From positions 1,240,001-1,304,000 of the forward strand of contig JAJHTX010000012.1 of NCBI GenBank assembly GCA_032164295.1: 64,000 nt of DNA, in the 5' to 3' direction. The translations under genes and the position numbers were made by a program. Source of the stretch: Inonotus obliquus (Eukaryota; Basidiomycota; Agaricomycetes; Hymenochaetales; Hymenochaetaceae). The notes beneath the pieces were generated by a model. It ran no database searches and was not told the origin of the DNA. It saw nothing but the letters and a program-made list of their open reading frames with translations. Positions 45,627 to 57,900 of the stretch are shown piece after piece (the first letter of the stretch is position 1; each line of letters opens with the position of its first letter).

Positions 45627-47942
45627 TCAATCATGCAAGCTGGTATTTTTGAGCTTCTCGACAGTCGGACTTAATGCCGCCGCATTGTCGATCCTCGGCG
45701 AAAGTGAAAGGGGGGCTCCTGCGTTAGTGACCACAGCAGGCTTGCTTGAGTTGCTCTGCTCATGGTTGGGAGGAGGAGACGTAGGGGGCGTGTTCGAATG
45801 CGAAGACTCGGAATCGTCGTCCTCGCCATGTTGATGAAAGACTTCCTTGTCTCCGTCGACGATTTCCTATACGCGTCGTAGATTTGAGATGAGAATTAAG
45901 GTTAACAAGTGAGAAGATGCCGAGAGCAACGAGGTCAAACTGACTGCTTCTGTTTCTTGTATATAGTGCGGGATGTTTGTCGCAAGTTCTTGGGCGCGTG
46001 GCGAAAGTTTTGCCGTGCCTTGGGACAGCATTGACAGGCGACGCATAGCCATCATGCCAAGTACCGCTTTGCGGACTAAAGGAAAAATAGACAAATAAAC
46101 GATCAGGGAAGATCATAAAAAGGTTCCGCCTTCCGTCTTCCAAATCCCGCAATCCGCAGCTAGTCCGTCCGGTGCTTCTATTTGACCGAGCCCGGATCGC
46201 AGCGAATCAAGCGGGAAGCGGGAGACAGACGGTCTATGAGTGAAGGTAGTACTTACACGTCTTCCTCGCATTGAAGCCCTTCTGAATCGTCGGCAGCAAG
46301 TTCTTCGGGCCACCTGTTGGGCTGTCCGGGTCAGCAATGAAGTGAGGCGTCTCATCTGCAAGCCAGTGGTGCTCAAGCGCCTCCTTCGCCGTCGGCCTTT
46401 TCTTCGGGTCGAGTGTCAAGCAGGTGCGCACAAAATCGCGTGCGGTCTCGCTAACATTCGCCCAGTATTCTTCGGGCTCGAATACATAGTCACCCTTGAT
46501 GATCGCCTGCATTTCTTGTTCCTGGGTGTCTCTATCAAATGGCGTGTATCCGCACAGCAAGAAGTACGTGATCACGCCCATCGCCCAGATGTCCACGGGC
46601 TTCCCATGTCCACCTACAGGATGAATTATTCGCGTCAGAGCACCTAGCGAGGCCGAATTCAATTTGACATACTCTTCAAGAAAATCTCGGGCGCCATGTA
46701 CTAATACAAATATAAATTGGAATATGCAATTGCATATTAGAACGACAACGAACAATGCAATGCAGGTGAAAGACGTACGCCGGGTGTGCCACAGATCTCC
46801 GTTAGCAACTGTAATTTGTCCTCGTCCATAACACGCGATAGACCAAAATCGGCAATCATAATGTCGGCATCCTCGGCCTTCGTTCTGAAAAGCAGGTTTT
46901 CCGGCTTCAAGTCTGTTAACAAGATCGATGAGGTACAACCAGCAAGCGATATGAAGGCATGCAAACCTCTATGCACAATACCGCACCCGTGGATGTAATC
47001 AACTGATCTCATGATCGTCCTCACCAGATCGGCAGCATCCCTAGGTAAATGACAATAACGACGGTGCATGTATGCGCGAAATGATGTCGTCAGACGTGAA
47101 CTTCGGGGTAGGGTAGTTGATTAAGCACATACGCTTCGTAGTAGTTGCCCTTGGCGCATATACGATCAAAAAGCTCACCGCCAGTACATAGATCAAAACA
47201 TAGATAGAGGTTGTGGGTTGTCTGAGACAAACCATCATACTCAGGCGAGATAATTCAACACCAGTCAGAAACGCGTACCTCAAAGTAATCATGAAGAGTG
47301 ACAATATTCCTATGGCCCTTGGAAACGCGCTTGAGGACAGCGATTTCATTCCTGACCTGGGTAACGGGGCAGAGCACGGGCGCGTGAGACTCTGTGATGG
47401 TACCGCATCAAGCTTGCGAGCTCACCATGTATTCGCGACCCTCCATTAGCTTCTTGTTGATGACCTTGCATGCATAGTATTTGCCGGTCTTGATGTGTAC
47501 GGCCTCTTTCACAACGGCATATGTTCCACTACCGAGTGTCTTGCCTGTGCGATACTATGGTACAAGACGCGATCAGAGCAAGTTGATGGGCCAAGAGAAG
47601 AGACAAGGTGCACACCTGACATGGCACTGTTGGTGTAGTTGACATTGGCGGAAGAAGACTGTTGTAGATGGTGGTAGAGGGCAGCGGGACTGGCAGCGGC
47701 TGAAGCTGCTTGGTCGCGCTTAAAGTCTCTGCGATCGGCTTATCCACGGCAGTCTCGTCTTTCTCCGGCCCTAAATTTCCCTTCTTGGTATACGTAACCG
47801 GCTTGTCTGCACCACTCCCGTTCTTGGACGACGTCCCAGTCGTCTTGGAGGTTCTACTCGACGGGCTCGAATCGCGGTCACGAAGTCGACGACGGAAGGA
47901 TAGCTGCGATTTGTCAAGGTGCTGGCTCTGTTTGTTGCCCAT
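45627..47942 (-). CDS. Calcium/calmodulin-dependent protein kinase (CaMK I/II type)
   Basis: ATG 47942 gives MGNKQSQH, with Gly2 in a good N-myristoylation context. A Ser/Lys-rich region of about 110 residues precedes the kinase: TLGSGTYAVVKEAVH (glycine loop), YYACKVINKK (Lys), NIVTLHDYFE, LYLCFDLCTGGELFDRI, IVHR joined to DLKPENLLF (HRD loop), MIADFGLSRVM (DFG), ICGTPGYMAPE, VDIWAMGVITYFLLCGYTPF and LTLDPKKRPTAKEALEHHWL. After it, FNARKT is joined to VRKAVLGMMAMRRLS, a basic amphipathic segment that is the likely autoinhibitory and calmodulin-binding helix. The C-terminus is acidic and Ser/Pro-rich. Multiple short introns. A serine/threonine kinase activated by calcium-calmodulin is expected. 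Confidence 0.92.
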
Positions 47943-49010
47943 GGTGGGTGATGAATGTAGTGGTGCACTTGCAAGAGGGCTAAGTAAAGGATAGCCGCTG
48001 CGCGAGACTAAAAAACCTGGCTCAGTGGACCCGGCACGGGAGTGCTGTGCGCCGTGTAGATAAAAGAACGGCACGCACTGCCTTGGCGTTATGAAGAGCG
48101 TCTCAGCTCGTTGTTCTCCGCAACTTCGGCACCTCGCTCGCACCGCAAACGGACCACCTATTAATATTACGTAACTAGCACTTACGAAGACTCAACCAAC
48201 CTATCCATCAATGCTATGCCTCCCCATGCCCTCCACCAAAACCTTCACATGCTAGGCCCCTACATGCGTATATACGCTCGCGGTGTTTAGCTCAGGGCAT
48301 AGCAATTTGCGATTCCGAATGACTCGGGCACTTTTCAACTAGTGTTTCAGCAGAACTTCGCCGCTCTAGTTCATGCATCCAATGTGGGTATGGGTATGAT
48401 GCTTTGGTGTACCGCTGTGACGGAGCTTGGAACGCTGTGAAGGCATGGTCTACACCCCTCTTCAAGCTTCATATCTTGACCTTTCAATAGCGGTCTACTG
48501 TGTTTCAGTATTTCCTCACAGCATCGAAACACGACGTCCATTCAGCTGGCTGACTCGGAACTACTGCTTCCTGAAATTTTCTCTGATCTTTCGCCGATTC
48601 TTGCCGTAATATCAATGATCCATCCATCACACTCATGCCGAAGAGATGCAGCAACTCAGATTTCATGGCAACTGGCCTTCTTCGTCCATCTACCTTCTTC
48701 TCGAAAATGGAAGCTTCCATAACTTGACGAAGATTAACAAATAAGGAGGGTGGCTCTGATATCACTTCCCGCTATTTCCGTATCTTCCGTCTGGTACGAC
48801 TCCCTGGATGTTTCTATGGTTCCTTCCTAGAGCATTATTGCTTACTCTATTGTACTTCAGAATTTCTTCCATAACCTGGGTTAACTGTTATGATTCCCAT
48901 CTGCTCTTCCATGTGTACTTCCACAATTGTGCTAAGCTCCGTTATAATCACTCCCATATCCTCTTCACGGAAGTTTCCCTGGACTGGACGAACTGGTCGA
49001 TGGGTATGTT
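47943..49010. other. Intergenic between the kinase and family copy C
   Basis: Holds the kinase promoter on the left. On the right it should hold the 3' end of copy C; I looked here for the C-terminal membrane helix seen in copies A and B and did not find it. An 86-codon minus-strand frame at 48765-48505 has no recognised family. Confidence 0.4.
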
Positions 49011-51741
49011 TTATTCCATGCTCTCTTCCTGCGCAGAGTTGTGCTCGTGACATGACGTACTGCAATCATCATGCTGAGATCTTCCATGTACCGAATCGGC
49101 ATCAACATTCGAGTTCGGCCAGTCCTCATCGTCACATCGAGGCTCATCCTTCTCAGCATCATAGTGTATCTGCTCCTGCGAATATCCACTTTCAACAGCA
49201 TCTTCGATCGTAAGGATCCTCGATTGATACTCGTCCGGATCTTCGACATCCTGACCAAGTTTCCGTGGCTTCCACGAATATGGACCTGTGGTGAATAGAG
49301 TTCTCGCCTCGACACCCATGACTTCTGCGCATGCCTCTGGGGAATAACGAAGAACGGGAACCATGAAGTAGGTTGGAATCAACAAGGATTTTTGGTGAGA
49401 GCACTGCACCTCGATGCGCAAATCTTCCGGTCTCGTGCCATCCTTCACCGAGTAAATCGGACTCTGGAAGGACCACTCTATATCTCTGCACCTAAACGGT
49501 GCAACCAGTACCGTAACCAAGTAGGTCATGGTCCCATCTTCATCGGTTCCAGCAGGGAACGGATAATACGTGCTGCTTGAGAATGCTAAACCACGTTCTA
49601 CCATAACGTCGAAGATCCAACCTTGGAATATCCGCAGCATTTCCATGTCGCTTCTCTTGTCGGCCAAACAGTTACAACCAAATCTGTCGTGCTAAAGAAG
49701 GCATCAGTTCTGTCCACCCCGTAAAGAGTATTTATTGTCTCATATATTGCGTAATATTTGCAGAATCACAATGACGGAAATATATCGCATGGTCGTCATC
49801 TTGGCGGAGGTATAGATTATTGTCATCGTCCTTATTCCTATTCGGAATACAGCTCTTCTTCTTTGTCTCGGTGAAGCTCAAGAAGCCATCTGAACTTCCG
49901 AAGGCCGTCCGAGAAAGAGTGTCAATGATCATGTTGCACCGGTAGACGTCGTGCGCCAGGAAATATTCTATATAATTCCAAGCCCTTGTTTGCACTGTGG
50001 AGTCAGCCCTATAATTTGATATGAGTAAGCAAGTTATATCATGAAAGTGAGTTACCTACGCGTCGATGTAGCATACTAATTCTTCGGCAAGTCGTCTCTC
50101 TTCTGCATCCGGAAAGTTGCGATGATTGCGCCTGAGGATAATTTCTCCCGCGGCGCTCGTCACCGGACAAGTGACATAGTTTAAGAGCGGCGATAGCGGT
50201 TGATATGAATATTTGTTCTGCAGTATCACCAAGGACCCATCATGGCCTTGTCGAAGTGCCTGGGAAATTACACGCTGCACCGAGTGAAAGCGGATGAACT
50301 GTCTTTCGCTCAACTGGAAGACATCCTTGGAAAGCAAATTCAGATACTCTGCCTCGAGCACACGAGGCATCCTGTGCATATTCCTATGAACAGAGGGTAA
50401 GTAGACCCCACTGTATATCAGTCACTCACTTACTGGAAAAGCCAATCAGACACATTACTTAAAGAGTACTGCAGGACGTCCATCCATAATCCATAAGTGA
50501 TGAACTCCTCGCACTCTTCCCATTCGAAGTAACCTGGCGAGTCCTTTATTGCAATCAAAGGCCCAGGGATCCCCTTCTTAGGAGAAAGCCAATAGGTCGA
50601 TTTTCTAACCATACGCACGACGAGGAAGGCATGGTGAGGACTCCTTGATGGATCGGAAATATAGCGCAAGTTGAGCAATCCATCCCTTCGCACTACGTAT
50701 TGGTACGTACCAAAGATACGGGATGATCTGATTCCAAATAGAGTATGCCCTATCACTGTCACGAATTACCAGATCGAAGAATTCCTTGAGTAAGGTGTTG
50801 AGCACCGTATCATCCAAAGATACGAGCGCCTTCCGAGAGTTATTGAGAAGTACTTCCTGGATGTTGCGGTTACTGAACCGGAAGTTCTCGTAGATATTTA
50901 CCACATCCGAAACCGCTTTACTTGCACCACTCGCTTTCAAGATGGCTCGAAGCTCGCCGTCACACGCCGATAGATCGATGACGGAGTTGAGAGCCTGAGT
51001 CTGCGTCGTAAATTGTTCGGACCTTGGCACAGAATGTGAAAAACAAGGGAGATTACGCAGACATAGTGCATACTTGACATAATTAACTAAACGTCTCGAA
51101 TCCTTGTTGAGCTCGGCGTATATTTTCCTTAATTTGGCTGGTGATCTGACCGGGACTTTGCCACTGCCTGCACCGAATTTTCGCTGAAAGTCGCAGTCAT
51201 GGCAATGACAGTAACAATTATCGGAGTGGGTCATGGTCATAGACATCATATCCGCACGTCGATGCAAGATCCGCTTTGCGGTAATGAGTGGTCCCTTCCC
51301 CATCTTCATAGCTACTTTGCTCAGTAAGAGCTCGAGGTGTCGACCTGCATATAGATAAAAATTGTCGACTGCTCGACCAGGGCCTGTTAGATTGCTGACC
51401 GTGGAGTCAGGATCCGTAATGGAACATGTATGCGTTGCTTCCGGACGCACAAATTGGGTTGAATGTGCGTTTTCGGGGCGTGATATGCACGTAGGTCCAA
51501 TTTCTTGAGGCTCTCCTGGCGTCTCCGAGCCATTGGCCGGTCCGGATGGTCCATGTCCTATTTTAACCGCAACTTTGCCTAAAAGACGCTCAAGGTGTTG
51601 ACCTAAGTAGCCAACGGCATTGTCGACTGCGCGACCAGGACCCGATAAATCACTGGCAATCGAATCGGACTTCGTGACAGAGCAAGTACGCTCCATTTCT
51701 GCCCCTGCATAGCCAGTTGGATAGAGATTTCCGTACTCCAT
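49011..51741 (-). CDS. Family copy C: best preserved member of the A/B/C family
   Basis: ATG 51741 starts MEYGNLYPTGYAG. Exons 51741-51074, 51022-50711, 50643-50434, 50383-50060 and from 50008 splice in frame with good donors and acceptors. The N-terminal family block occurs twice (residues 20-65 and 106-151), then a Cys/His cluster (C176, C178, H179, C180, H181, C183). Later blocks are SEQFTTQTQALNSVIDLSAC, SPGYFEWEECEEFI, FPDAEERRLAEELVCYIDA, DGTRPEDLRIEVQCSH and RYSPEACAEVMGVEARTLFT. I could not find a splice pair joining the frame that ends near 49750 to the one that opens near 49690, so one lesion or a non-standard junction is possible. The visible stop is at 49011. No membrane tail is seen. 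Function unknown. Confidence 0.6.
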
Positions 51742-52386
51742 ATGATAGGAAAGGGAGAGTAGGTCCAAAAGTAGATTCGGATGAGAAGCAGCTGGTTTAG
51801 AGGGCCGTTATAAACAATGATAGAAGTAGAACATCAAGAGCCAGACGCCCATGGCTATGCAGACATCCATCCTCATATCCTCCGGCAATCTGCGGGCTTA
51901 GCAAGTCCTGCGCGATGTACGGATAAGAATAGGCACGTCTTCAATGCGAAGTATTATCTGCAGGGGACTTTCGGTTGCGAACCTTGTTGCAGTCTACGAG
52001 AGTCCAGCTCAACGCACAGGACCCACAGCCCTTCTTCGCAATCGATCATATAGCGATGCCCTCAGTCGAGTGACCAGTCTCTGTACTTGTATAATCTTCC
52101 TGTAAACATATTATTCTTCTGAAAATTTAAACAGATGCGGATATAAAGAATAGAGTACGCGCGGAAAGGCTCACATCAATAAAGAGTGTTCGAGGCTGTG
52201 GACTGGGTGGCACAGACTGACTACGGCGGGTATAAATATGGAAAGTCGTCAATCACAACCAAATAAATAGCTGACAAATCTTCGTAGTACAGCAGAGAGG
52301 ATATTTCGTAAAATCACGCTGCAATCATGCAAGAAAATTAAGAATGCCTCAGAGCAGTAAATGGATAAGAACTGCAAATAACAGAA
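51742..52386. other. Intergenic, no gene seen
   Basis: Separates the start of copy C from the 3' end of PEX3. A 78-codon plus-strand frame at 51817-52053 has no recognised family. There is no copy of the R1-R3 repeat here, unlike next to copies A and B. Confidence 0.4.
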
Positions 52387-54556
52387 TCAATACAGATGCT
52401 TGTCAATGTCGTAATTAGAATAGATAATCGCAGAGAATGCTGTCATCTCCTTCAGGTTAATGACACTCTGAACATAGGATCAAATCAGCATTCGTCTTTG
52501 GGTGCAAAGACGAAACAGTCAACTTACCTCAACAAGCTCATTCGGTACAGTATTTAACGCGAGGTGCGACCATCTCGCAAGACCAGGTAACAAATTCGCC
52601 AGACGTGGCTTCTCAATCTCTACCTCCCCGTCCAACCCATTTCTATCATCCATACTCCTGAATACGTTCTTTCTTAACCCATCAATTAATGCCTCCGTCG
52701 CACGGTCAAGGGCAGCTTCTAACAAAGTAGCGAACGCAGGCGTAGAAGCTGTTGAGCGGAGTTCTGAGATAAGATGTGCGAAGGCTGGGTCGGATTCTGG
52801 GTTTGGCGGGTGAGTCGAAGACTTGGCGGTGTGGATTGGTGGGATTGAGGATGACGGAATGAATGAGGAGGGAAGTGAGGAAGACGAGGTATGATAACCT
52901 GGTACGCCGCCTTCGCCAAAGACAAGGGCCAAGGTCTCGGGTGTTGGCGGTATAATAGTCGAAAGGAAGCTAGATAGAAGAGATGGACAGATTGGCATAT
53001 CGAGACTTCCTGGAGGGCTAAGGCTTACTTGATTCTTCGTTCCGCTCCCTCATACGTGACTTCATGCTCTACTCTCCGTCGCACGTCCTGTATTTTTCGA
53101 TGCAATTCTAATGGACCCAGCCTTCCTTTCAACGATACGCTGTCAAAATTATGGATCAAGATCTATAACCATACTCATCAAGATCCCGCTCTCTTACCTC
53201 TCAAACACATCTTCTACACTCTTCCTGACGCGCTCACCGACATCCTTCCACCCAACATACAACAACCACCAGCTCAGTGTCAGGAACTTCCTCTCAGCAT
53301 CTTCCGTGATAATTCCGACATCCTGAACATCCTCTTGCAACCATCGTTCTACCTCTTCCTCAGTTTCCGGAAACCCTCCGAAGAAAAGCGAAGACACTGA
53401 AGTTTGGTATACGCGACGCTCGCGAAGTTTCTCTTCTCGGTGAAGTTGGACGATTGATTGGAGATACTTTGAGCGGCCTATGATGTTAAGTTGTATTGTT
53501 GTGAGGAGGGAGAGGAGAGTTGTTGAGTAGATTATGGTTAATGTCCGAGTGAAAGCTGCAGGAATCATTAAGCCAGAGACAGAATGCAGAAACGTCCGTC
53601 TACGTACTGAGTATCTTGACTTCATTCCAAAGCTCCGCTTTGGACTTGGACCTAAGCACCGAGCCTTCGCGTTCGCTACTCTCAGAACGTTCCTAATCAG
53701 TGATTACCGTCAGTAGGAGCTCTCTTCATGAAGTACGAAACCTCTCACAGCACGTGAGTGTCCCGTCTCACTAGCACTAGTAGATGCCAGCGTATCACTC
53801 ATAACAGAGTCCGATAGCCCAACTCCGTGCTCAAGATTCGAAAACGGAGAGGAAAGTGACGAGCCCTCTCGCTGAGTCGACGGAGGAGGAGGAATCGATA
53901 GCGCAGGACCTTGGCTTTGACTCCCCGAACCAAAATCTTGGATCCAGCTCTGTGTCTGCGTCGAACTCGATACACCGCTTACAAACGACTCATCCATTCC
54001 ACTTCCAAACCCACCCGTAGCACTCACTTCCGTCCCTGAAGGCGACCCAGAGCTAGTGTCACTATTCCTCTGGGCATGTGATGAAGAAGGCGTTGCTGAA
54101 GCTTGTCCAAAGTCTACGCTCGATGCAAGACTCGATTCCGATGGAGGTGGATTCGGCGAATTCGCTCGCGCAGCTGTCGAACGGTTCTGACGCGACCGAG
54201 ACTGCAATTCTCTCGTGACGCTCTCGACATCCATCCCCTCTATCACCGCCCTCTCAAGCGTCCGGAGGTGCGCCATAATTGTGAATACTACGTCTTCCTG
54301 ATTCTGTTCGAACCTTCGACGCAAGCTGAGTTTACGATAATACGGAAAATGAGCTGTGTATCTGGAGCAGTGCCCGGAAAAGACTGAACAGTGCTCACTT
54401 CTCCCGCGTCTTCTGTATTTGAATCGCCTGGTCCCGCATTTCGTACAACCTCTCAGAGACATACTGCCCGGTGAGGTAGAAGCCGCCCGCCACCCCCGCG
54501 GTAGTGTATAGAGTTTGCCGTCGCTCGTAGAAGTAGTTTCGAATCCGGTCGAGCAT
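52387..54556 (-). CDS. PEX3: Peroxisomal biogenesis factor 3 (peroxin-3)
   Basis: ATG 54556 gives MLDRIRNYFYERRQTLYTTA with the N-terminal membrane segment (AGVAGGFYLTGQYVSERL). After intron 1 come RRRFEQNQEDVVFTIMAHLR and VIEGMDVESVTRELQSRSR, then a Ser/Gly/Gln-rich insert of roughly 130 residues, then AELWNEVKIL and TRTLTIIYSTTLLSLLTTIQ and RKFLTLSWWLLYVGWKDVGE. The C-terminal part has LVFGEGG and TRATEAL-type helices and ends after a last intron with LKEMTAFSAIIYSNYDIDK and HLY. Pex3 docks Pex19 on peroxisomes and the ER for membrane protein insertion. The low-complexity insert is larger than in yeast. The junction before ERSESSERE uses a gtgaga donor that I judged best. Confidence 0.88.
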
Positions 54557-54904
54557 TTCGCTTGAAGCTACTTGAGCCCTACTATTGGAATTTCTCTGAA
54601 GAGCTAGTGTTGGTATTATAGCCGATGTTTAGATACGAGAAACTCTGAGGAAGTGTTATAATCAGACTTCAGTACTGTGAGATGAGCGAAGGTACAGGGT
54701 GTCAAGAGCGCACGGAGGAGAAGAGGAGAAGACGCGTCCCAAAATCACGGGCTTCTTATGGCAATGATCGGCGTCAAAGAATTCTTCATAAATTATGCCA
54801 ATTTTTCACATGCTTCAATAGTTGAACTGACAGTACACAATAATAAACAAAAGGGAGAAATCTGAAACGACAGTGCGACAAGGAGGGAAAGAAACCAAGC
54901 GTGA
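54557..54904. other. Intergenic between PEX3 and SPT5
   Basis: Contains the PEX3 promoter and the SPT5 3' untranslated region. No other feature is visible. Confidence 0.5.
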
Positions 54905-57900
54905 CTATTGCTTGAAAACCGTAGCAACAAATTCATTTGCAATCGGGATGACGCCAACGGACTCATGTTCCAGCATAACATGCGTCGCTTCCCGGCCAAT
55001 CATAGGCCCGTGCATGCCCTTGTGTTGCGCAGCAAATACCACGCAGTAATCTCCCACCTCTGGTGGATGCGGCTTGAGATACTTGACTGGTACGCGGTGT
55101 TCTTCTAATCGGTCTGGCAGGACGTCCACTAGAGCAATGGCCATGTCCTCCTTGTGAGTGTCCAACACAGCAGCGACGACGGCCTGCTTCTTCTCGAGAC
55201 GCCCCTCGAGCCATTCCTTCCCCGGCATGTCGGTACCCTCAAAGTCCACAACCATCTTTTCAGTAATGCTCTTGTCTTGCTTCCACCAAGATGTATCTAT
55301 GGATCGGACGGAGAGTGTCAGTAATACCTTCAAGCACAACAAAGTCTAACCAACCTATTCTGGGGCGGTTATCAGTATGCGAAGCTTCCGTGAACGCACC
55401 ACTCCAGGGTGTTTCAGGCAACTCTCCGGGTGTTTGCGAGAAGGCGCTCGTTCCGAATATTTCATCGTTCCAAACAGGAGCTGCTCCTGGTGTCGGTGCA
55501 CTTGCAAAAGGAGTCGCGGCCGTGAAAGGTGTAGGCTATTCGAAAGCTCGGTCAGTCTAACCCTCCAAATGTCATATGGGAAAGATGGATTCTCACAGCT
55601 GAGAACGATTCACCCCACTTATCAGCACTCCCCCATGACGACTGGCCAGCCTGCCAACGCGGACTCGCTGCACCGCCTGCCTCCCAACTGCCCGCACTTG
55701 GTTGGTGGGCAGGTGTCTTGTCTCCCGGAGGGTTCCACGCAGGAGTTCGCCCCCCATCTCGCGTGTACGGATTCGGCGTTCGCCCCCACTGTGGTGACTG
55801 TGCATTCCAAGCTGGTGTCTTCAGACCGCTCGGCTGTGCATACGGATTTGGAGTACGGCCCCAAGCAGGTGTTCTCGACGAATCTTGTGCGTAAGGATTA
55901 GGTGTTCGTCCAACAGACCACCCCGGTGTTCTTCCGCCCCCGTCGCTAACATACGGATTTGCGGTAGGAGTAGAGCGAGCGCCATTTCCGAATCCGGACA
56001 TGGGCCATTGGAGGTTCCGTAGATCTGGTGGTGGCAGTCCTCCGCGGCGATGAGCACCTTTGTCTATAGGACCGACCGTTCCATCAATACTACAATATGG
56101 CAGCGCTCTGTAAGCTATACACGGAATACTAGAATATGCGGAAACTCACTTTTTACGTTTGAGCTTTGATTTATCAATCGTAATGACTCGATTGCCAATC
56201 TGAAGCTCGACACGGGCAACAGGTCCATTCGTGTCCTTCACAATGCCGACGAGACCCTTTTGCGGACCACTAACTACGACGACCGTCATGCCCTCCATCT
56301 GGTCTCGCGGACCACGACTCATCTGCGACCCGACCATCCCACCGATGGCTCCTCCACTCAGTGCCGGGTTCATCTTTGTCAAGTCTATGGCCCCTGGTTT
56401 CACTTTGCCCTTTGGTGCAAGCGAGGCGAGAGATCGTGTCCGTGTGACGAAAACGCCATCATTCTCCGTATACTCACGGTTAAAGAGGAAGGCATAGAAG
56501 GATTGGTGAATATGTAAAACTTGTCCTTTTCGTTCCTAGAGAAACTATATTAGGATCCCAGTTTACACCAGAGAACTGAATACATACCTCCCCCTCAATC
56601 TCTTTGACGTTATCCCCAACACGAAGTTCATGACCTTCTGAGTCTGTCGCGATGGCACGCCTTGAATCTCGGCGCATCGCAATTTGGTGGGGCTGTACCA
56701 ATCGAACTTGACCATTCTGATCGAGTACACGGAATGAATCACGCTCTGTCTTGAAAATAACACCGACGGATTGTAAGCTAAACAAAGGGAAATCAGCTTA
56801 GTGGAGATCGGAAGTATGCGATAAACGCACTCGAGTTGGACAAGGTCGTGTAGCTCGTAGTTTCCGACGATGTTAGTGCTCGACCCGACTTCAGCGGCCT
56901 CACGGAGATCCTTTGAGAATACAGAAACCTAAGGTGAACTGAGGATGAGTTTCACTGAAACATCCGCCACAAGCAGAAGCACGTGCCTCTTGCATTGTCA
57001 TATCTGACAAGAACGTTACCACATTGTCTACCACGGATACAACGAGACCAGTCTCGTCTGTATTTTGACCGGACATGACTTTGACGTGATCACCGACTTT
57101 GAAGCGTTTCCTCACACTACGAGCAGGTACATCAACCTTTTGCCCTTCCATGTCCTCCACCCCCGTTACACGCAACGTCACGACATCATTGGCGATGGAG
57201 TCCACATAACCGGTAACTCCTGTCTGCTCTCCCTCGAATACTTCGACTTGATCACCTGGCTGTAAGACTTGGATCGCCTCCTTCTTGGCCGTCTCCGCGA
57301 TGATGGAGAGATCAACGTTTGCCTCGTTCTCTGCACCGTCTTCTTGTCGCGTGAACTTCATTATTTCATCCAGTGTCGGGTTCACATTCTCGAGAATCAA
57401 AGCCGATAGCTTGAAGTCCTTCTCGATGTACCCGTCCTTGAACGTATCATTGTTGAATACGTACACCTGGTTTCGCTTCAAGGCTGCCCGTCGACCATAA
57501 ACTTTGACGACCTCTTCGTAGTTGAAGAACCGCTGTGGAGGGCGCGAGGTGGAGGATAATCCAGTCCCTTTCAACTTTCTCTTCTTCCCATCTGCAGAAA
57601 TGATCTCGTCTTTCGGGTTCAGGTCAATCCGAGGAACAAACTTCAATCCAACCTCCTCCCCGTTTTCGGCAATATCAATAACCTGTGCCAGATCACCACC
57701 GTGTTTACCGCGACGAATTCTCACCCAGCTACCTGGAGTAACAACTGTGTCCTTCTTCTTGATCTGAAGAAGACTAGCCATCTCCTCGATGGGCACGAGA
57801 GTGATACCACGGCTTGGAAAGATTCCAACGAGGCCATCAATAGCTTGAGCAACTTGTTGGGAGCTTCGAGCTTCAACATAAATCATACCAGGAAGAGAGT

